From: JAXMHQ01 sp046346665
GTDB taxonomy: Bacteria > Verrucomicrobiota > Verrucomicrobiia > Limisphaerales > JAXMHQ01
Direction of reading: 5' to 3'
Length of the DNA: 64,000 bases
Assembly: GCA_046346665.1 (NCBI GenBank)
Contig: JAXMHQ010000014.1
Location: forward strand, 49,555 to 113,554
In this document: positions 26,051-35,468 of the stretch, piece by piece
Layout: every line of letters begins with the position of its first letter
Numbering within the stretch: the stretch's first letter is position 1
Notes under the pieces: model-generated
Told to the model about the DNA's origin: nothing
Databases searched by the model: none
Seen by the model: only the letters and a program-made list of their open reading frames with translations
Program-made: the position numbers and the translations under genes

Positions 26051-28711
26051 GTGACTGACTTCCACCGACCCAACCCAGACGCGTTGCTGGCCGCGATCCA
26101 GACCGAGGCGGCCCGGAAGTCTCGCGGCCGGCTCAAGGTGTTCCTGGGCATGAGCCCCGGCGTGGGCAAGACCTACGCCATGCTCGAGGCCGCGCGGCGC
26201 GAACTCGCCGCGAAGCGCGACGTCGTCATCGCCTACGTCGAAACCCACGGACGCAAGGACACCGACGCGCTCACGGCCGGGATTCCCGCCGTCCCCCGCA
26301 AAGCCATCGAGCACCGGGGCGTCGCGCTCACGGAAATGGATCTTGACGCGGTCCTCGCCCGGCGCCCCCAGTTGGCCCTCGTCGATGAACTGGCCCACAC
26401 GAACGTCCCCGGCTCGCGCCATCCCAAACGCTGGCAGGACGTCCAGGAATTGCTCGACGCCGGCATCGACGTTTTCACCACGCTCAACGTCCAGCACATC
26501 GAAAGCCGCGCCGATCCCGTCCGCCAGATCACCGGCGCCGAAGTGCGCGAGACCGTTCCCGACAGCGTCCTCGACGATGCCGTTCTCGAACTGGTCGACC
26601 TGCCCCCGGCGGAGCTCATCCAGCGGCTCGGCGAGGGAAAAGTTTACCTGCCCGACCGCGCCGCCGCCGCCGCGCAGCATTTTTTCCGCGAATCCAACCT
26701 CACCGCCCTGCGCGAAATCGCCCTGCGCCTCGTCGCCGATCATGTCGGCGTCGATACGCGCGAATTCCGCCAGGCCCAAACCGGCGCCGGCGCCTGGCAA
26801 ACCGGGCATTCCCTGCTCGTCGCCGTCGGACCCGGACCGCTCTCGGAATCCCTCATCCGCTGGACGCGCCGGATGGCCGACGGAATGAAATGCCGCTGGC
26901 TCGCGTTGCACGTCGAGGGTTCCCGGCCGCTGTCCGAAGCCGCCCAGGCGCAACTGGTCCGGAACCTATCCGCCGCCCAGGAACTTGGCGCCGAAGTCAT
27001 CCACACCACCGACGACGATCTCGTCCGCGGAATCCTGCGCGTCGCCCGTGAACAAAACGTCACCCAGATCATCGTCGGAAAACCCGGCGCCGGCGGCTGG
27101 CGCGATTGGCTCAAGGGCGATCGCTTTCTCCGCCGGCTCACCCGCGCCAGCGGCGACATCGATCTGCACGTCGTCCGCGCCGACAAATCCGCGGGGCCGG
27201 ACTCGCGCAAACCCTGGCGCCCTCAGTTCGAATCGGCCTGGCAGCAATACGCCTTCGCCGTCGGAAGCATCGCCCTTGTCGCCGCCCTCAACTGGGGCTT
27301 GATGACGTTTACCGGGCCGCGCGTGCCCGGCCTCGTGTTCCTGCTGATGGTCGTGCTGCTGGCTTTGAAAATCGGACGCGGACCGGTCCTCGCCGCAGGC
27401 GCCCTCAGCGCCCTTGTCTGGAATTTCTTCTTCCTGCCCCCGCGATTTACCCTCGTCATCTCGAGCTTCGAAGACGCCCTCCTCTTCAGCGCCTACTTCG
27501 TCGTCGCACTGGTCCTCGGACAGCTTGTTGCCCGCATCCGGACCCAGGAACGGGCGGAACGCACGCGGGAGGAACGGACCGCGGCGCTCTATGAATTAAC
27601 CCGAGACCTCGCCGAGGCGGGATCGCGCGATGAAGTCGTCTGGCAACTGGTGCTCCAAATCAACCGCGTTTTCCAGGCTTCCGCAGCCGTCTGCATGCCC
27701 TTCAATAACCGGCTGGCGCCACATCCCGACAGCACGATGACGCTTTCCGAAAAGGAACTCGGGGTGGCGGATTGGGCCTACCGCCATCGCAAACCCGCCG
27801 GCCGGTTCACCGATAATCTTCCCGGCGCCGATGCGTTCCACCTGCCGCTCGCGACCGAGCGGAAAATCTTCGGCGTCCTCGCCCTCAACATGCCGGGAAA
27901 CAGCCTCACCCCCGCCCAGCGCACCCTGCTGGAAACCTTCGCCCGCCAGGCCGCCCTGGTGCTGGATCGCGTCGAACTTCGCAACGCCGCCGAACAGGCC
28001 CGCCTGCTCGCCGAATCGGAGCGGCTCAGCCGCGCCCTGCTCGATTCCATCTCCCACGAATTGCGCACCCCGCTCGCCGCCAGCAGCAGCGCCGCCAGCG
28101 CACTCGCGTCCGCCGATCACACGACGCCCGATCAGCGCCGCCAGTTGATCGCCGAAATCCAGGAGGCCAACGCCCGGCTCAACCGCATCGTCGGGAACTT
28201 GCTCGATGTCGCGCGGCTGGAGTCCGGAAAAATCCTGCCGCAGCTCGACTGGCAGGACGCGCGGGACCTTGTCCAGACCACGCTTCGGGAACTGGACCGA
28301 GAGCTTTCGTCCCGGAAGGTGGCTACGAAACTTCCCGCCGAACCGCTGCTGGTCCGAATCGATTTCTCACTCGTCCAGCATGCGTTGTCGAACCTGGTGT
28401 TGAATGCCGTCATGCACACCCCGGCGGGAACCGCGATAGAAGTGGAGGCGAAAACCGAGGCGAACTTCGCGGTGTTGAGCGTGGCGGACCGCGGGCCGGG
28501 CATCGCGCCCGACCTGATGCCGCGGATTTTCGACAAATTTTTCCGCGCGCCGACCGCGCCCACCGGCGGCAGCGGGCTCGGCCTGACCATTGCCAGGGGA
28601 TTCATTGAGGCGCACGGCGGAACTCTCACCGCCGGCAACCGCCCCGGCGGCGGCGCGCTGTTTGCCCTGCACCTGCCCCTCGCCGACCCCCCCGCCGAAA
28701 GCAAAGGATGA
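26051..28711 (+). CDS. kdpD: Sensor histidine kinase KdpD
   Basis: 886 aa, full-length, GTG start directly after the kdpC stop. N-terminal KdpD domain (about 22-230) with Walker A GMSPGVGKT and VDELAHTN; universal-stress-like domain (about 250-375); a cluster of membrane helices (about 400-490, DUF4118-like); GAF-like region (about 515-650); HisKA with SISHELRTPLAAS (His near 672); HATPase with NLVLNAVMH and GGSGLGLTI. It senses potassium limitation or turgor stress and phosphorylates KdpE. The unusually complete architecture matches E. coli KdpD. Confidence 0.97.
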   Translation: MTDFHRPNPDALLAAIQTEAARKSRGRLKVFLGMSPGVGKTYAMLEAARRELAAKRDVVIAYVETHGRKDTDALTAGIPAVPRKAIEHRGVALTEMDLDAVLARRPQLALVDELAHTNVPGSRHPKRWQDVQELLDAGIDVFTTLNVQHIESRADPVRQITGAEVRETVPDSVLDDAVLELVDLPPAELIQRLGEGKVYLPDRAAAAAQHFFRESNLTALREIALRLVADHVGVDTREFRQAQTGAGAWQTGHSLLVAVGPGPLSESLIRWTRRMADGMKCRWLALHVEGSRPLSEAAQAQLVRNLSAAQELGAEVIHTTDDDLVRGILRVAREQNVTQIIVGKPGAGGWRDWLKGDRFLRRLTRASGDIDLHVVRADKSAGPDSRKPWRPQFESAWQQYAFAVGSIALVAALNWGLMTFTGPRVPGLVFLLMVVLLALKIGRGPVLAAGALSALVWNFFFLPPRFTLVISSFEDALLFSAYFVVALVLGQLVARIRTQERAERTREERTAALYELTRDLAEAGSRDEVVWQLVLQINRVFQASAAVCMPFNNRLAPHPDSTMTLSEKELGVADWAYRHRKPAGRFTDNLPGADAFHLPLATERKIFGVLALNMPGNSLTPAQRTLLETFARQAALVLDRVELRNAAEQARLLAESERLSRALLDSISHELRTPLAASSSAASALASADHTTPDQRRQLIAEIQEANARLNRIVGNLLDVARLESGKILPQLDWQDARDLVQTTLRELDRELSSRKVATKLPAEPLLVRIDFSLVQHALSNLVLNAVMHTPAGTAIEVEAKTEANFAVLSVADRGPGIAPDLMPRIFDKFFRAPTAPTGGSGLGLTIARGFIEAHGGTLTAGNRPGGGALFALHLPLADPPAESKG

Positions 28712-29400
28712 ACACCCCAAAATCACCCGTCGCCCTCATCATCGATGACGAACCCCAAATCCGGCGGTTGCTGCGCGTGACACTCGAGGGCAACGGCTAC
28801 CGCGTTTGCGACGCAGCCACCGGAAACGACGGCGTCCTGCAGGCCGCGCAATCCCGGCCGGATGTCATCCTGCTCGATCTCGGCCTGCCCGACCTCGACG
28901 GTCTCAAAGTTCTCAAACGCATCCGCGAATGGAGCCGCGTGCCCATTCTCATCCTCTCCGTGCGCGACCAGGAGCAGGACAAGGTCGCCGCGCTCGACGG
29001 CGGCGCCAATGATTACGTCACCAAGCCGTTCAATTCCGCCGAACTGCTGGCCCGGCTCCGCGCCGCGCTCCGACAGGTCCAGCCCCAGGGAGCCGACGCC
29101 ATTTTCCAGAGCGGCCACCTGGAGGTGGACCTCGCGGCCCGCATCGTGCGGAAGAGCGGGACGGAAGTGAAACTCACCCCGACGGAATATTCGTTGCTCC
29201 GGCTCTTCGTGCTCCACGCCGGCAAGGTGCTCACCCACCGCCAGATTCTCGCCGAAATCTGGGGCCCGAACGCGGTGAAGGAAACCCAGTATCTCCGAGT
29301 CCACATCGCCCACCTGCGCGACAAAATCGAGAAGGACCCCGCCCGCCCGCAAATGATCGTGACCGAATCCGGCATCGGCTACCGCCTGCTGGCACTCTAA
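28708..29400 (+). CDS. kdpE: Response regulator KdpE
   Basis: 230 aa. Receiver (about 8-122) with DDEPQIRR, acceptor Asp in VILLDLGLPD (about residue 57) and Lys in VTKPF; then an OmpR-type winged helix (about 132-228) with LTPTEYSLLRLF and RVHIAHLRDKIE, ending ESGIGYRLL. It activates the kdp promoter when phosphorylated by KdpD. The start overlaps the kdpD stop by 4 bases (ATGA), the last gene of the operon. Confidence 0.96.
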   Translation: MNTPKSPVALIIDDEPQIRRLLRVTLEGNGYRVCDAATGNDGVLQAAQSRPDVILLDLGLPDLDGLKVLKRIREWSRVPILILSVRDQEQDKVAALDGGANDYVTKPFNSAELLARLRAALRQVQPQGADAIFQSGHLEVDLAARIVRKSGTEVKLTPTEYSLLRLFVLHAGKVLTHRQILAEIWGPNAVKETQYLRVHIAHLRDKIEKDPARPQMIVTESGIGYRLLAL

Positions 29401-29590
29401 ATCCTGCCTCTCGCCGTTCCTTCCCGCGGCTCGCACTCGCGGCCCGCCTCGGCTCCAGGGTTTCTCCATCCCCGGGGTTGAAAGCCATCGGATTACTTCT
29501 TGCCGTGAACCTCGGCCGGACCCGGTAGTTTTTGCCTGTTTTGGAGGGGGCCGGTTGCGGAACTCCTTGTTTTACAGGCAATTCCTGCAC

Positions 29591-29606
29591 TGGCATTGCC
29601 GTTGCT
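29591..29606 (+). promoter_or_regulatory. Sigma-54 (-24/-12) promoter upstream of flgB
   Basis: TGGCATTGCCGTTGCT, preceded by C, matches the RpoN consensus TGGCACG-N4-TTGCW with the exact required spacing; mismatches are only at the two consensus positions after TGGCA. The start point would fall near 29617, about 12 bases before the flgB ATG. It is the only recognisable promoter in the 228-base gap after kdpE. Confidence 0.6.
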
Positions 29607-29628
29607 CAACAGACTCGGAAAATTTTGC

Positions 29629-30006
29629 ATGATTGATGCGCTTTTCAACGATCCGAGCTACCTGGCCGGCAAAAAAACGCTCGACGCCATCGCCGTCCGG
29701 CAGCAGGCGATCGCCAGCAATATTGCCAACCTGGAAACGCCGGGCTATCGCCGCGTCGATCTCGCCTCGTCGTTCAATGCCGAACTGGAACGCGCCTGCG
29801 CCTCGGGCGACGCGCGCCAGATCGAGGCCATCAAACCCACCATCGCCGCCGACACCAGCGCCGTCCCTAACGGGCGCGACGGCAACACGGTGAATCTCGA
29901 GCAGGAAATGATGATTCTGAACCAAAACGTCCTCGCGCACACGGTGCAATCCCAGTTGATCAGCGACACCCTGATCAAAATGCGCCTCGCGATCAGCGGC
30001 AAATAG
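29629..30006 (+). CDS. flgB: Flagellar basal-body rod protein FlgB
   Basis: 125 aa. Proximal rod subunit assembled above the MS ring. Shows ASNIANLETPGYRRVDL near residue 28, the rod/hook N-terminal signature, and a C-terminal helix EQEMMILNQNVLAHTVQSQLISDTL. The ATG at 29629 (MIDALFNDPSYL) is chosen over 29596, which overlaps the promoter. First gene of the supercluster. Confidence 0.95.
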   Translation: MIDALFNDPSYLAGKKTLDAIAVRQQAIASNIANLETPGYRRVDLASSFNAELERACASGDARQIEAIKPTIAADTSAVPNGRDGNTVNLEQEMMILNQNVLAHTVQSQLISDTLIKMRLAISGK

Positions 30007-30017
30007 CCTGACAACCT

Positions 30018-30443
30018 ATGATTGACATTCTCCAGGGCATCCAAAGCACCGGCGCGGCGCTCAAGGCCGAGAGCACCCGCCTGGACGTGATTTCCGAAAA
30101 CATCGCCAACGCCCAGACCACCCGCGGACCCGACGGCAAACCTTATCAGCGCCAGGTCGTGGTTTTCGAAACCAGCCTGCAAAAGGCCATCGACGGCAGC
30201 AACGGCGCCTCGCCGTCGCTCATCGGCGCCCGCGTTCAGAAGGATTCCCGCCCGCCCATCAAGGTTTACCGCCCGGGCCATCCCGACGCCGACGCCAGCG
30301 GCATGGTCTCGATGCCGGACGTGAATGTTCACGAGGAAATGGCCGACATGATCGCCGCCTCGCGCGCGTTCGAAGCCAACCTCGCCGTCGTCAAAAACGC
30401 GCGCAACATGGCCATGGCCACCCTCGCCATCGGGAAGAAATAA
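30018..30443 (+). CDS. flgC: Flagellar basal-body rod protein FlgC
   Basis: 141 aa. Rod subunit. N-terminal motif RLDVISENIANAQTTRGPDGKPYQRQ and C-terminal MPDVNVHEEMADMIAASRAFEANL are both diagnostic of FlgC. It follows flgB by 11 bases in the standard flgB-flgC-fliE order. Confidence 0.97.
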   Translation: MIDILQGIQSTGAALKAESTRLDVISENIANAQTTRGPDGKPYQRQVVVFETSLQKAIDGSNGASPSLIGARVQKDSRPPIKVYRPGHPDADASGMVSMPDVNVHEEMADMIAASRAFEANLAVVKNARNMAMATLAIGKK

Positions 30444-30468
30444 TCCGACCTGACCCGGCCACAACCTC

Positions 30469-30822
30469 ATGTTACCCCTCTCCTCCATCCACACCGCGAT
30501 GCCGGCCTATGCGCCCGTGGTGCGCCCGGAGATGGTGCCGGGGATGGATTCGCCCCTGCCGGTGCAGCAGCCCGGCGAAGTCACGTCCACGCCGTCCACC
30601 GGCGAATCGTTCGGCTCCATGCTCGGGCGCATGGTCGAGGAGGTTAACAACAAGCAAACCGCCGCCAGCCAGGCTGTCCAGGGCCTCCAGAGCGGCGGCA
30701 ACGTCTCCCTCCACCAGGCCGTCATCGCCATGGAGGAAGCCAGCGTCTCCTTTCAATTGATGGTCGAGGTCCGCAACCGCCTCCTCGAATCCTATCAGGA
30801 AATCATGCGCATGCAGGTCTAA
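30469..30822 (+). CDS. fliE: Flagellar hook-basal body protein FliE
   Basis: 117 aa. FliE joins the MS ring to the rod. The C-terminal half (about 50-117) has the conserved NNKQTAASQAVQGL, VSLHQAVIAMEEASVSFQLMVEVRNRLLESYQEIMRM pattern (given here in pieces of a continuous helix pair). The N-terminal third is Pro-rich and unconserved. It lies between flgC and fliF, as in most bacteria. Confidence 0.94.
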   Translation: MLPLSSIHTAMPAYAPVVRPEMVPGMDSPLPVQQPGEVTSTPSTGESFGSMLGRMVEEVNNKQTAASQAVQGLQSGGNVSLHQAVIAMEEASVSFQLMVEVRNRLLESYQEIMRMQV

Positions 30823-30836
30823 GCCAATCGCCTTAA

Positions 30837-32465
30837 ATGAATCAGAACCTGTCCAAACTCGCCGCCCAGCTCCGCGACATCTGGAGCCAGCTCGGAGCCA
30901 GCCAGCGCCTCAGCATCCTCTCCGCCACCGTCGTCCTCGCCGGCGGCCTCGTCGCCCTCGCGCTCTGGTCCTCCCACACCGAATTCAGCCTCCTCTACGG
31001 ACGCCTCTCGGAAAGCGAATCCGCCAAGGTCATCTCCGCCCTCGACGACGCCAAGGTCCCCTACAAAATCGGCTCCGGCGGCGGCTCCATCCTCGTCCCC
31101 TCGGACAAAGTCTACCTCCTCCGCATGCAGCTCGCCGGACGCGGCATCCCCCGCGGCGACGGCGTCGGGTTTGAGATTTTCGACAAACCCAACTTCGGCA
31201 TTTCGGATTTCGTCCAGCGCGCCAATTACGTCCGCGCCGTCCAGGGCGAACTGGCCCGCACCATCGGCCAGCTCGACGAGGTCGAGTCCGCCCGCGTCAT
31301 GATCGTCCTTCCCGAAAACCGGCTGCTGCTCGACAAGGACAAGCACCCCACCGCCAGCGTGTTCATCCGCGTCCACGGCAACACCCAGCTCCAGCCGACC
31401 GCCATCAATTCCATCCGCTTCCTCGTCGCCAATTCCGTCGAAGGCCTCAAACCCAACAACGTCTCCGTCGTCGACAACCTCGGCAACGTGCTTTCGGAAA
31501 ACTCCGACAACGATTCGCTCACCGGCCTCACCGCCACCCAGCTCACCGTCCGCCGCAACCTCGAACAATACCTCGGCAAGAAAGCCCAGGACGTGCTCGA
31601 AAAAGTCCTCGGCCCCGGCCAGGCCATCGTCCGCGTCTCCGCCGAGGTCAATTTCGACACCATCACCCGGACCGAGGAGAAATTCGACCCGGACGGCCAG
31701 GTGATCCGGACGCAGACGAAGAACGACGAAAACAACGATTCCACCACCTCCACAGCCAGCACCGGGCCCACGGGCGTTTCGGTCAACACCGCCACGGACA
31801 CCAACGCCGTCCAGACCGCTTCCGGCCCGGTCAACAACACCAAGAACCGCAAGACCACTTCCACCATCGAATACGAAGTCGGCAAGAGCACGAGCAACAT
31901 CATCCAGGCCGCCGGCGGCATCAAAAAACTGTCCGCCTCCGTCACGATCGCCTCCCGCTACGAAGGTCAGGGCGCGGACCGCAAGCTGGTCAAACGCCCC
32001 GAGGCCGAGCTCGAACAGCTCCGCCGCCTCGTCCAGAGCGCCGTCGGCATCCAGGTCGGCGCGGAAAACACCCGCGGCGACATGCTCGCCCTGGAGGAGA
32101 TGCCCTTCAACGACCAGTTCGCAGCCGACTTGAGCCGCGAACTCGATCAGCAGCAGAAACACCAGTTCTGGTGGGACATCGCCCGCAACGCCGTCTACCC
32201 CGCGCTCGGCCTCGGCGCCCTCCTGTTCCTCGTCGTCCTTTTCAAACGCACTCCCGTCCAGGAAATCCCCATCGGCGTCCCCGTCGGCCGCCTGACCGGC
32301 AGCCGCAGCCCCGGAACCGGCGGCGCAGCCCAGCCCGACTGGATGAACGGCACCCAGCCCGGCGTCGTCACGGTCGACGTGCTCAACCGGCTCGTGAAGG
32401 AAAATCCCGCCAACATGACCCAGGCCATCCGGGAATGGCTGAACCGCAGCCACCCCGCTGAATAA
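30837..32465 (+). CDS. fliF: Flagellar MS-ring protein FliF
   Basis: 542 aa. Two membrane helices (about 26-46 and 446-468) bracket the large periplasmic ring-building part with RGIPRGDGVGFEIFD, QGELARTIGQLDEVESARVMIVLPE and FLVANSVEGLKPNNVSVVD. A Thr/Asn/Ser-rich insertion lies near 300-335, a region variable in FliF. The cytoplasmic C-terminus ends NPANMTQAIREWL, the FliG-binding element. FliF templates rod, C-ring and export gate assembly. Confidence 0.97.
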   Translation: MNQNLSKLAAQLRDIWSQLGASQRLSILSATVVLAGGLVALALWSSHTEFSLLYGRLSESESAKVISALDDAKVPYKIGSGGGSILVPSDKVYLLRMQLAGRGIPRGDGVGFEIFDKPNFGISDFVQRANYVRAVQGELARTIGQLDEVESARVMIVLPENRLLLDKDKHPTASVFIRVHGNTQLQPTAINSIRFLVANSVEGLKPNNVSVVDNLGNVLSENSDNDSLTGLTATQLTVRRNLEQYLGKKAQDVLEKVLGPGQAIVRVSAEVNFDTITRTEEKFDPDGQVIRTQTKNDENNDSTTSTASTGPTGVSVNTATDTNAVQTASGPVNNTKNRKTTSTIEYEVGKSTSNIIQAAGGIKKLSASVTIASRYEGQGADRKLVKRPEAELEQLRRLVQSAVGIQVGAENTRGDMLALEEMPFNDQFAADLSRELDQQQKHQFWWDIARNAVYPALGLGALLFLVVLFKRTPVQEIPIGVPVGRLTGSRSPGTGGAAQPDWMNGTQPGVVTVDVLNRLVKENPANMTQAIREWLNRSHPAE

Positions 32466-32470
32466 TTGCC

Positions 32471-33514
32471 ATGCCCGCACTTGCCGACAATCCAGCCGAA
32501 GCCGCATCCGGCGCGATGAACAAGCTCCAGCAGCTTGCCGCGCTGCTCGTCATGCTCGGGTCCGACGCCTCCGCCCAGATTCTCAAGCAGTTCGAGCCCC
32601 GCGAGGTCGAGGCCATCTCCCGCGAAATGGCCCGGTTCAGCCTCATCACCCAGGAGCAACAGGAGGAAATCCTCCGCGAATTCTCCGGGGTCGCCATCGC
32701 CGCCAGCACCTCCATCACCGCCGGCGTCGAGGTCACCCGCAACACCCTCGAAAAAGCCCTCGGCACTTTCAAGGCCAGCGATATTCTCGGCCGCGTCCTG
32801 CCCGCCCGCGCCCCCGTCGGCGCCATGCAAAGCATCGCCGACATGGACCCGCGCCATATTTTCAACCTGATCCGCGACGAACAGGTCCAGACCATCGCGT
32901 TCATCCTGAGTTATCTCACCCCCGAACGCGCCGCCCAGGTCTTCGCCCTGCTCCGGCCCGAGCAGCGGGACAAAATCATCGAACGCCTCGCCACCCTCTC
33001 CCCCACGCCGGTCGAAGTCGGCGAACGCGTCGTCGAAGTGCTCAACGCCAAGCTCGGCATCAAGCAAACCCGCGCCCTGTCCCAGACCGGCGGCGTCACC
33101 ACCGCGGCCGACATTCTCAACGCGATGGACAAAACCGTCAGCCGCGCCCTGCTCACCAGCATCGAGGAACGCAACCCCGAGCTGTGCGGCGCGATCCGCA
33201 AGAAAATGTTCACGTTCGAGGACCTGCTGCTCCTCGGGCCCCAGGCGATCCAGCGCATCATGCGCGAAACCGACATGCGCGACCTCGCCATGGCGCTCAA
33301 GAAAGCCAGCGATCCGCTCAAGAAACTGCTGCTGTCGAACATCTCGCGCCGCGGCGCCGAGGCCGTCCAGGACGAAATGTCCATGATGGGCCAGATGAAG
33401 CTGCGCGATGTCGAAGCCGCCCAGTTCCGGATCATCGACGCCGTCCGCAAACTCGAGGCCGAGGGTGAAATCGAGCTCGACCAGTCCAGCTCGGGGGAAA
33501 ATGAAGTCGTCTAA
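32471..33514 (+). CDS. fliG: Flagellar motor switch protein FliG
   Basis: 347 aa. Rotor protein with armadillo-type helices. N-domain binds FliF; the middle domain binds FliM, where the usual EHPQT motif reads DEQVQTIAFILSYL; the C-domain has KKMFTFEDLLLLGPQAIQRIMRETDMRDLAMALK with the charged torque helix. The last residues (QSSSGENEVV) are acidic. Its stop overlaps the fliH start by 14 bases. Confidence 0.96.
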   Translation: MPALADNPAEAASGAMNKLQQLAALLVMLGSDASAQILKQFEPREVEAISREMARFSLITQEQQEEILREFSGVAIAASTSITAGVEVTRNTLEKALGTFKASDILGRVLPARAPVGAMQSIADMDPRHIFNLIRDEQVQTIAFILSYLTPERAAQVFALLRPEQRDKIIERLATLSPTPVEVGERVVEVLNAKLGIKQTRALSQTGGVTTAADILNAMDKTVSRALLTSIEERNPELCGAIRKKMFTFEDLLLLGPQAIQRIMRETDMRDLAMALKKASDPLKKLLLSNISRRGAEAVQDEMSMMGQMKLRDVEAAQFRIIDAVRKLEAEGEIELDQSSSGENEVV

Positions 33515-34085
33515 AACCATCCGGTTGTCCCTGCCGCTCCGCGATGTCCGGCTTGCCGGATCCACGGACGCGGACGAAGCCCGCCGGCTCGAGGAGCTCG
33601 AGAAGGCCGCCTACGCGCGCGGCGCTCACGACAGCGAGAAAACCCTGCGGCGCGAACTCGTCCAGCAGCGCGCCGAGCTGCTCGAACTCCACCAGGGCGT
33701 CGTCTCCGCGCTCCGCTCCATCGTCCCACAGGTCGGCGCCGACACCGAGAAAGCCCTCGTCAACCTCGCCCTCGAAGCCGCCCAGAAAATCGTCGCCGGC
33801 ATGCCCATCGCCCCCAAGATGGTCGAAGCCGTCGTGCGCGAAGCCGTCGGCCAGGCCGAGGACAGCGCCGAAATCACCATCCACCTCCACCCCGACGACC
33901 TCGCCCTCCTGCGCAAACATCAATCGCCCATTTTGCAGGGCCTCCCCGAAACCGGCCCGCTCCGGTTCGCCAACTCGTCCGAGGTCACCCGCGGCGGCTG
34001 CATGGTCCACACCCGCTTCGGCCTGCTCGACGCCCGGCGCGAAACCAAGATCGAACAGCTCCGCAACGCCCTCACCGCCGCATGA
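33501..34085 (+). CDS. fliH: Flagellar export regulator FliH
   Basis: 194 aa. FliH dimers bind the ATPase FliI at the export gate. The N-terminal half (about 30-85) is a charged helix/coiled coil (EELEKAAYARGAHDSEKT, RRELVQQRAELLELHQG); the C-terminal half has VNLALEAAQKIVAG and VHLHPDDLALL-type text (ITIHLHPDDLALL), typical of the FliH/HrpE fold. The ATG at 33501 is inside the fliG 3' end; the stop overlaps fliI by 4 bases, showing tight coupling. Confidence 0.92.
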   Translation: MKSSKTIRLSLPLRDVRLAGSTDADEARRLEELEKAAYARGAHDSEKTLRRELVQQRAELLELHQGVVSALRSIVPQVGADTEKALVNLALEAAQKIVAGMPIAPKMVEAVVREAVGQAEDSAEITIHLHPDDLALLRKHQSPILQGLPETGPLRFANSSEVTRGGCMVHTRFGLLDARRETKIEQLRNALTAA

Positions 34086-35464
34086 AACCCGCGGGACCCT
34101 GCCTCAATCAACGGCTCGATTCGGCCCTGCGCAGCCTGCGCCAGACCCGCGTCACCGAAACCTGCGGCCGCGTCGTCCAGGTCATCGGCCTCGTCATCGA
34201 GTCCGAAGGCCCCATCGCCGCCGTCGGCGAAATGTGCCGCATCGAATCCGCCCGGCACGACGGATACACCCTCGCCGAAGTGGTCGGGTTCCGGAATCAT
34301 CACCTGCTCCTCATGCCGCTCGGCGAACTCCGCGGCATCCATCCCGGCAGCGAAGTCATCGCCACCGGCGCCCCCATGCAGGTGCCCGTCGGACCCGAAC
34401 TCAAAGGACGCGTCCTCGACGGCCTCGGCCATCCGCTCGACAATCTCGGCCCCGTCCGCGCCCTGCACTCGGCCGGGCTCAATCTCCAGCCGCCGCACCC
34501 GCTCAAACGCCAGCGGATCCGCGACGTGTTCCAGACCGGCATCAAGGCCATCGACACCTTCACACCCTGCGGCCGCGGCCAGCGCATGGGCATCTTCGCC
34601 GGATCCGGCGTCGGCAAGTCCACCCTGCTCGGCATGATGGCCTCCCACGCCGAAGCGGACGTCAATGTCATCGCCCTGATCGGCGAACGCGGCCGCGAGG
34701 TGCGCGAATTCCTCGAGCGCGACCTCGACGAAGCCGGCCGCCGCAAGTCGGTCGTCATCGTCGCCACGTCCAACGAACCCGCGCTGCACCGCGTCAAAGG
34801 CGCCTTTCTCGCCATGGCCATCGCGGAATATTTCCGCGACCAGGGCCAGAGCGTGCTGTTGATGATGGATTCCGTCACGCGCCTCGCGATGGCCCAGCGC
34901 GAGATCGGCCTCGCCGTCGGCGAACCGCCCACGACCCGCGGCTACACCCCGTCCGTGTTCTCGCTCCTGCCGCAATTGCTCGAACGCGCCGGCACCGGCG
35001 AATCCGGCGCCATCACGGGCCTGTTCACCGTGCTGGTCGAAGCCGACGACATGAACGACCCGATCGCCGACGCGACGCGCTCCATTCTGGACGGTCATAT
35101 CGTGCTGACCCGCGAGCTGGCGACGCAGAATCATTATCCCGCCATCGATGTGCTGGAGAGCGTCAGCCGGTTGAACCGCGATTTGTTGACCGAGGACCAG
35201 CTCCGGCTGGCGGCGACCGGCCGCGAGCACCTCGCCGTCTACCGGAAGAACCAGGACTTGATCAACATCGGCGCCTACCCCGCGGGCAGCAGCGCCGCCA
35301 TCGACCATGCCATCGCGCTGCACGACCCGCTCAACCGGTTCCTGCGGCAGAATGTCACCGAGGGATTCCCCGCTCCCGAAAGCTGGACCCAGCTTGCCCG
35401 CACGCTTTCCACGCCGCAGCCAGCCGTTCCGGCCACGGTCAAAGCCAATGCCAACAAAGGATGA
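34082..35464 (+). CDS. fliI: Flagellum-specific ATPase FliI
   Basis: 460 aa. F1-beta-like ATPase that prepares export substrates. Walker A GSGVGKST at about 174-181, LIGERGREVREFLE, Walker B-region VLLMMDSVTRLAMAQREIGLAVGEPPTTRGYTPSVFSLLPQLLER in continuous text (key parts DSVTR and GEPP), and GAITGLFTVLVE. These distinguish FliI from F-ATPase. The start overlaps the fliH stop. Confidence 0.97.
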   Translation: MKPAGPCLNQRLDSALRSLRQTRVTETCGRVVQVIGLVIESEGPIAAVGEMCRIESARHDGYTLAEVVGFRNHHLLLMPLGELRGIHPGSEVIATGAPMQVPVGPELKGRVLDGLGHPLDNLGPVRALHSAGLNLQPPHPLKRQRIRDVFQTGIKAIDTFTPCGRGQRMGIFAGSGVGKSTLLGMMASHAEADVNVIALIGERGREVREFLERDLDEAGRRKSVVIVATSNEPALHRVKGAFLAMAIAEYFRDQGQSVLLMMDSVTRLAMAQREIGLAVGEPPTTRGYTPSVFSLLPQLLERAGTGESGAITGLFTVLVEADDMNDPIADATRSILDGHIVLTRELATQNHYPAIDVLESVSRLNRDLLTEDQLRLAATGREHLAVYRKNQDLINIGAYPAGSSAAIDHAIALHDPLNRFLRQNVTEGFPAPESWTQLARTLSTPQPAVPATVKANANKG

Positions 35465-35468
35465 GACC

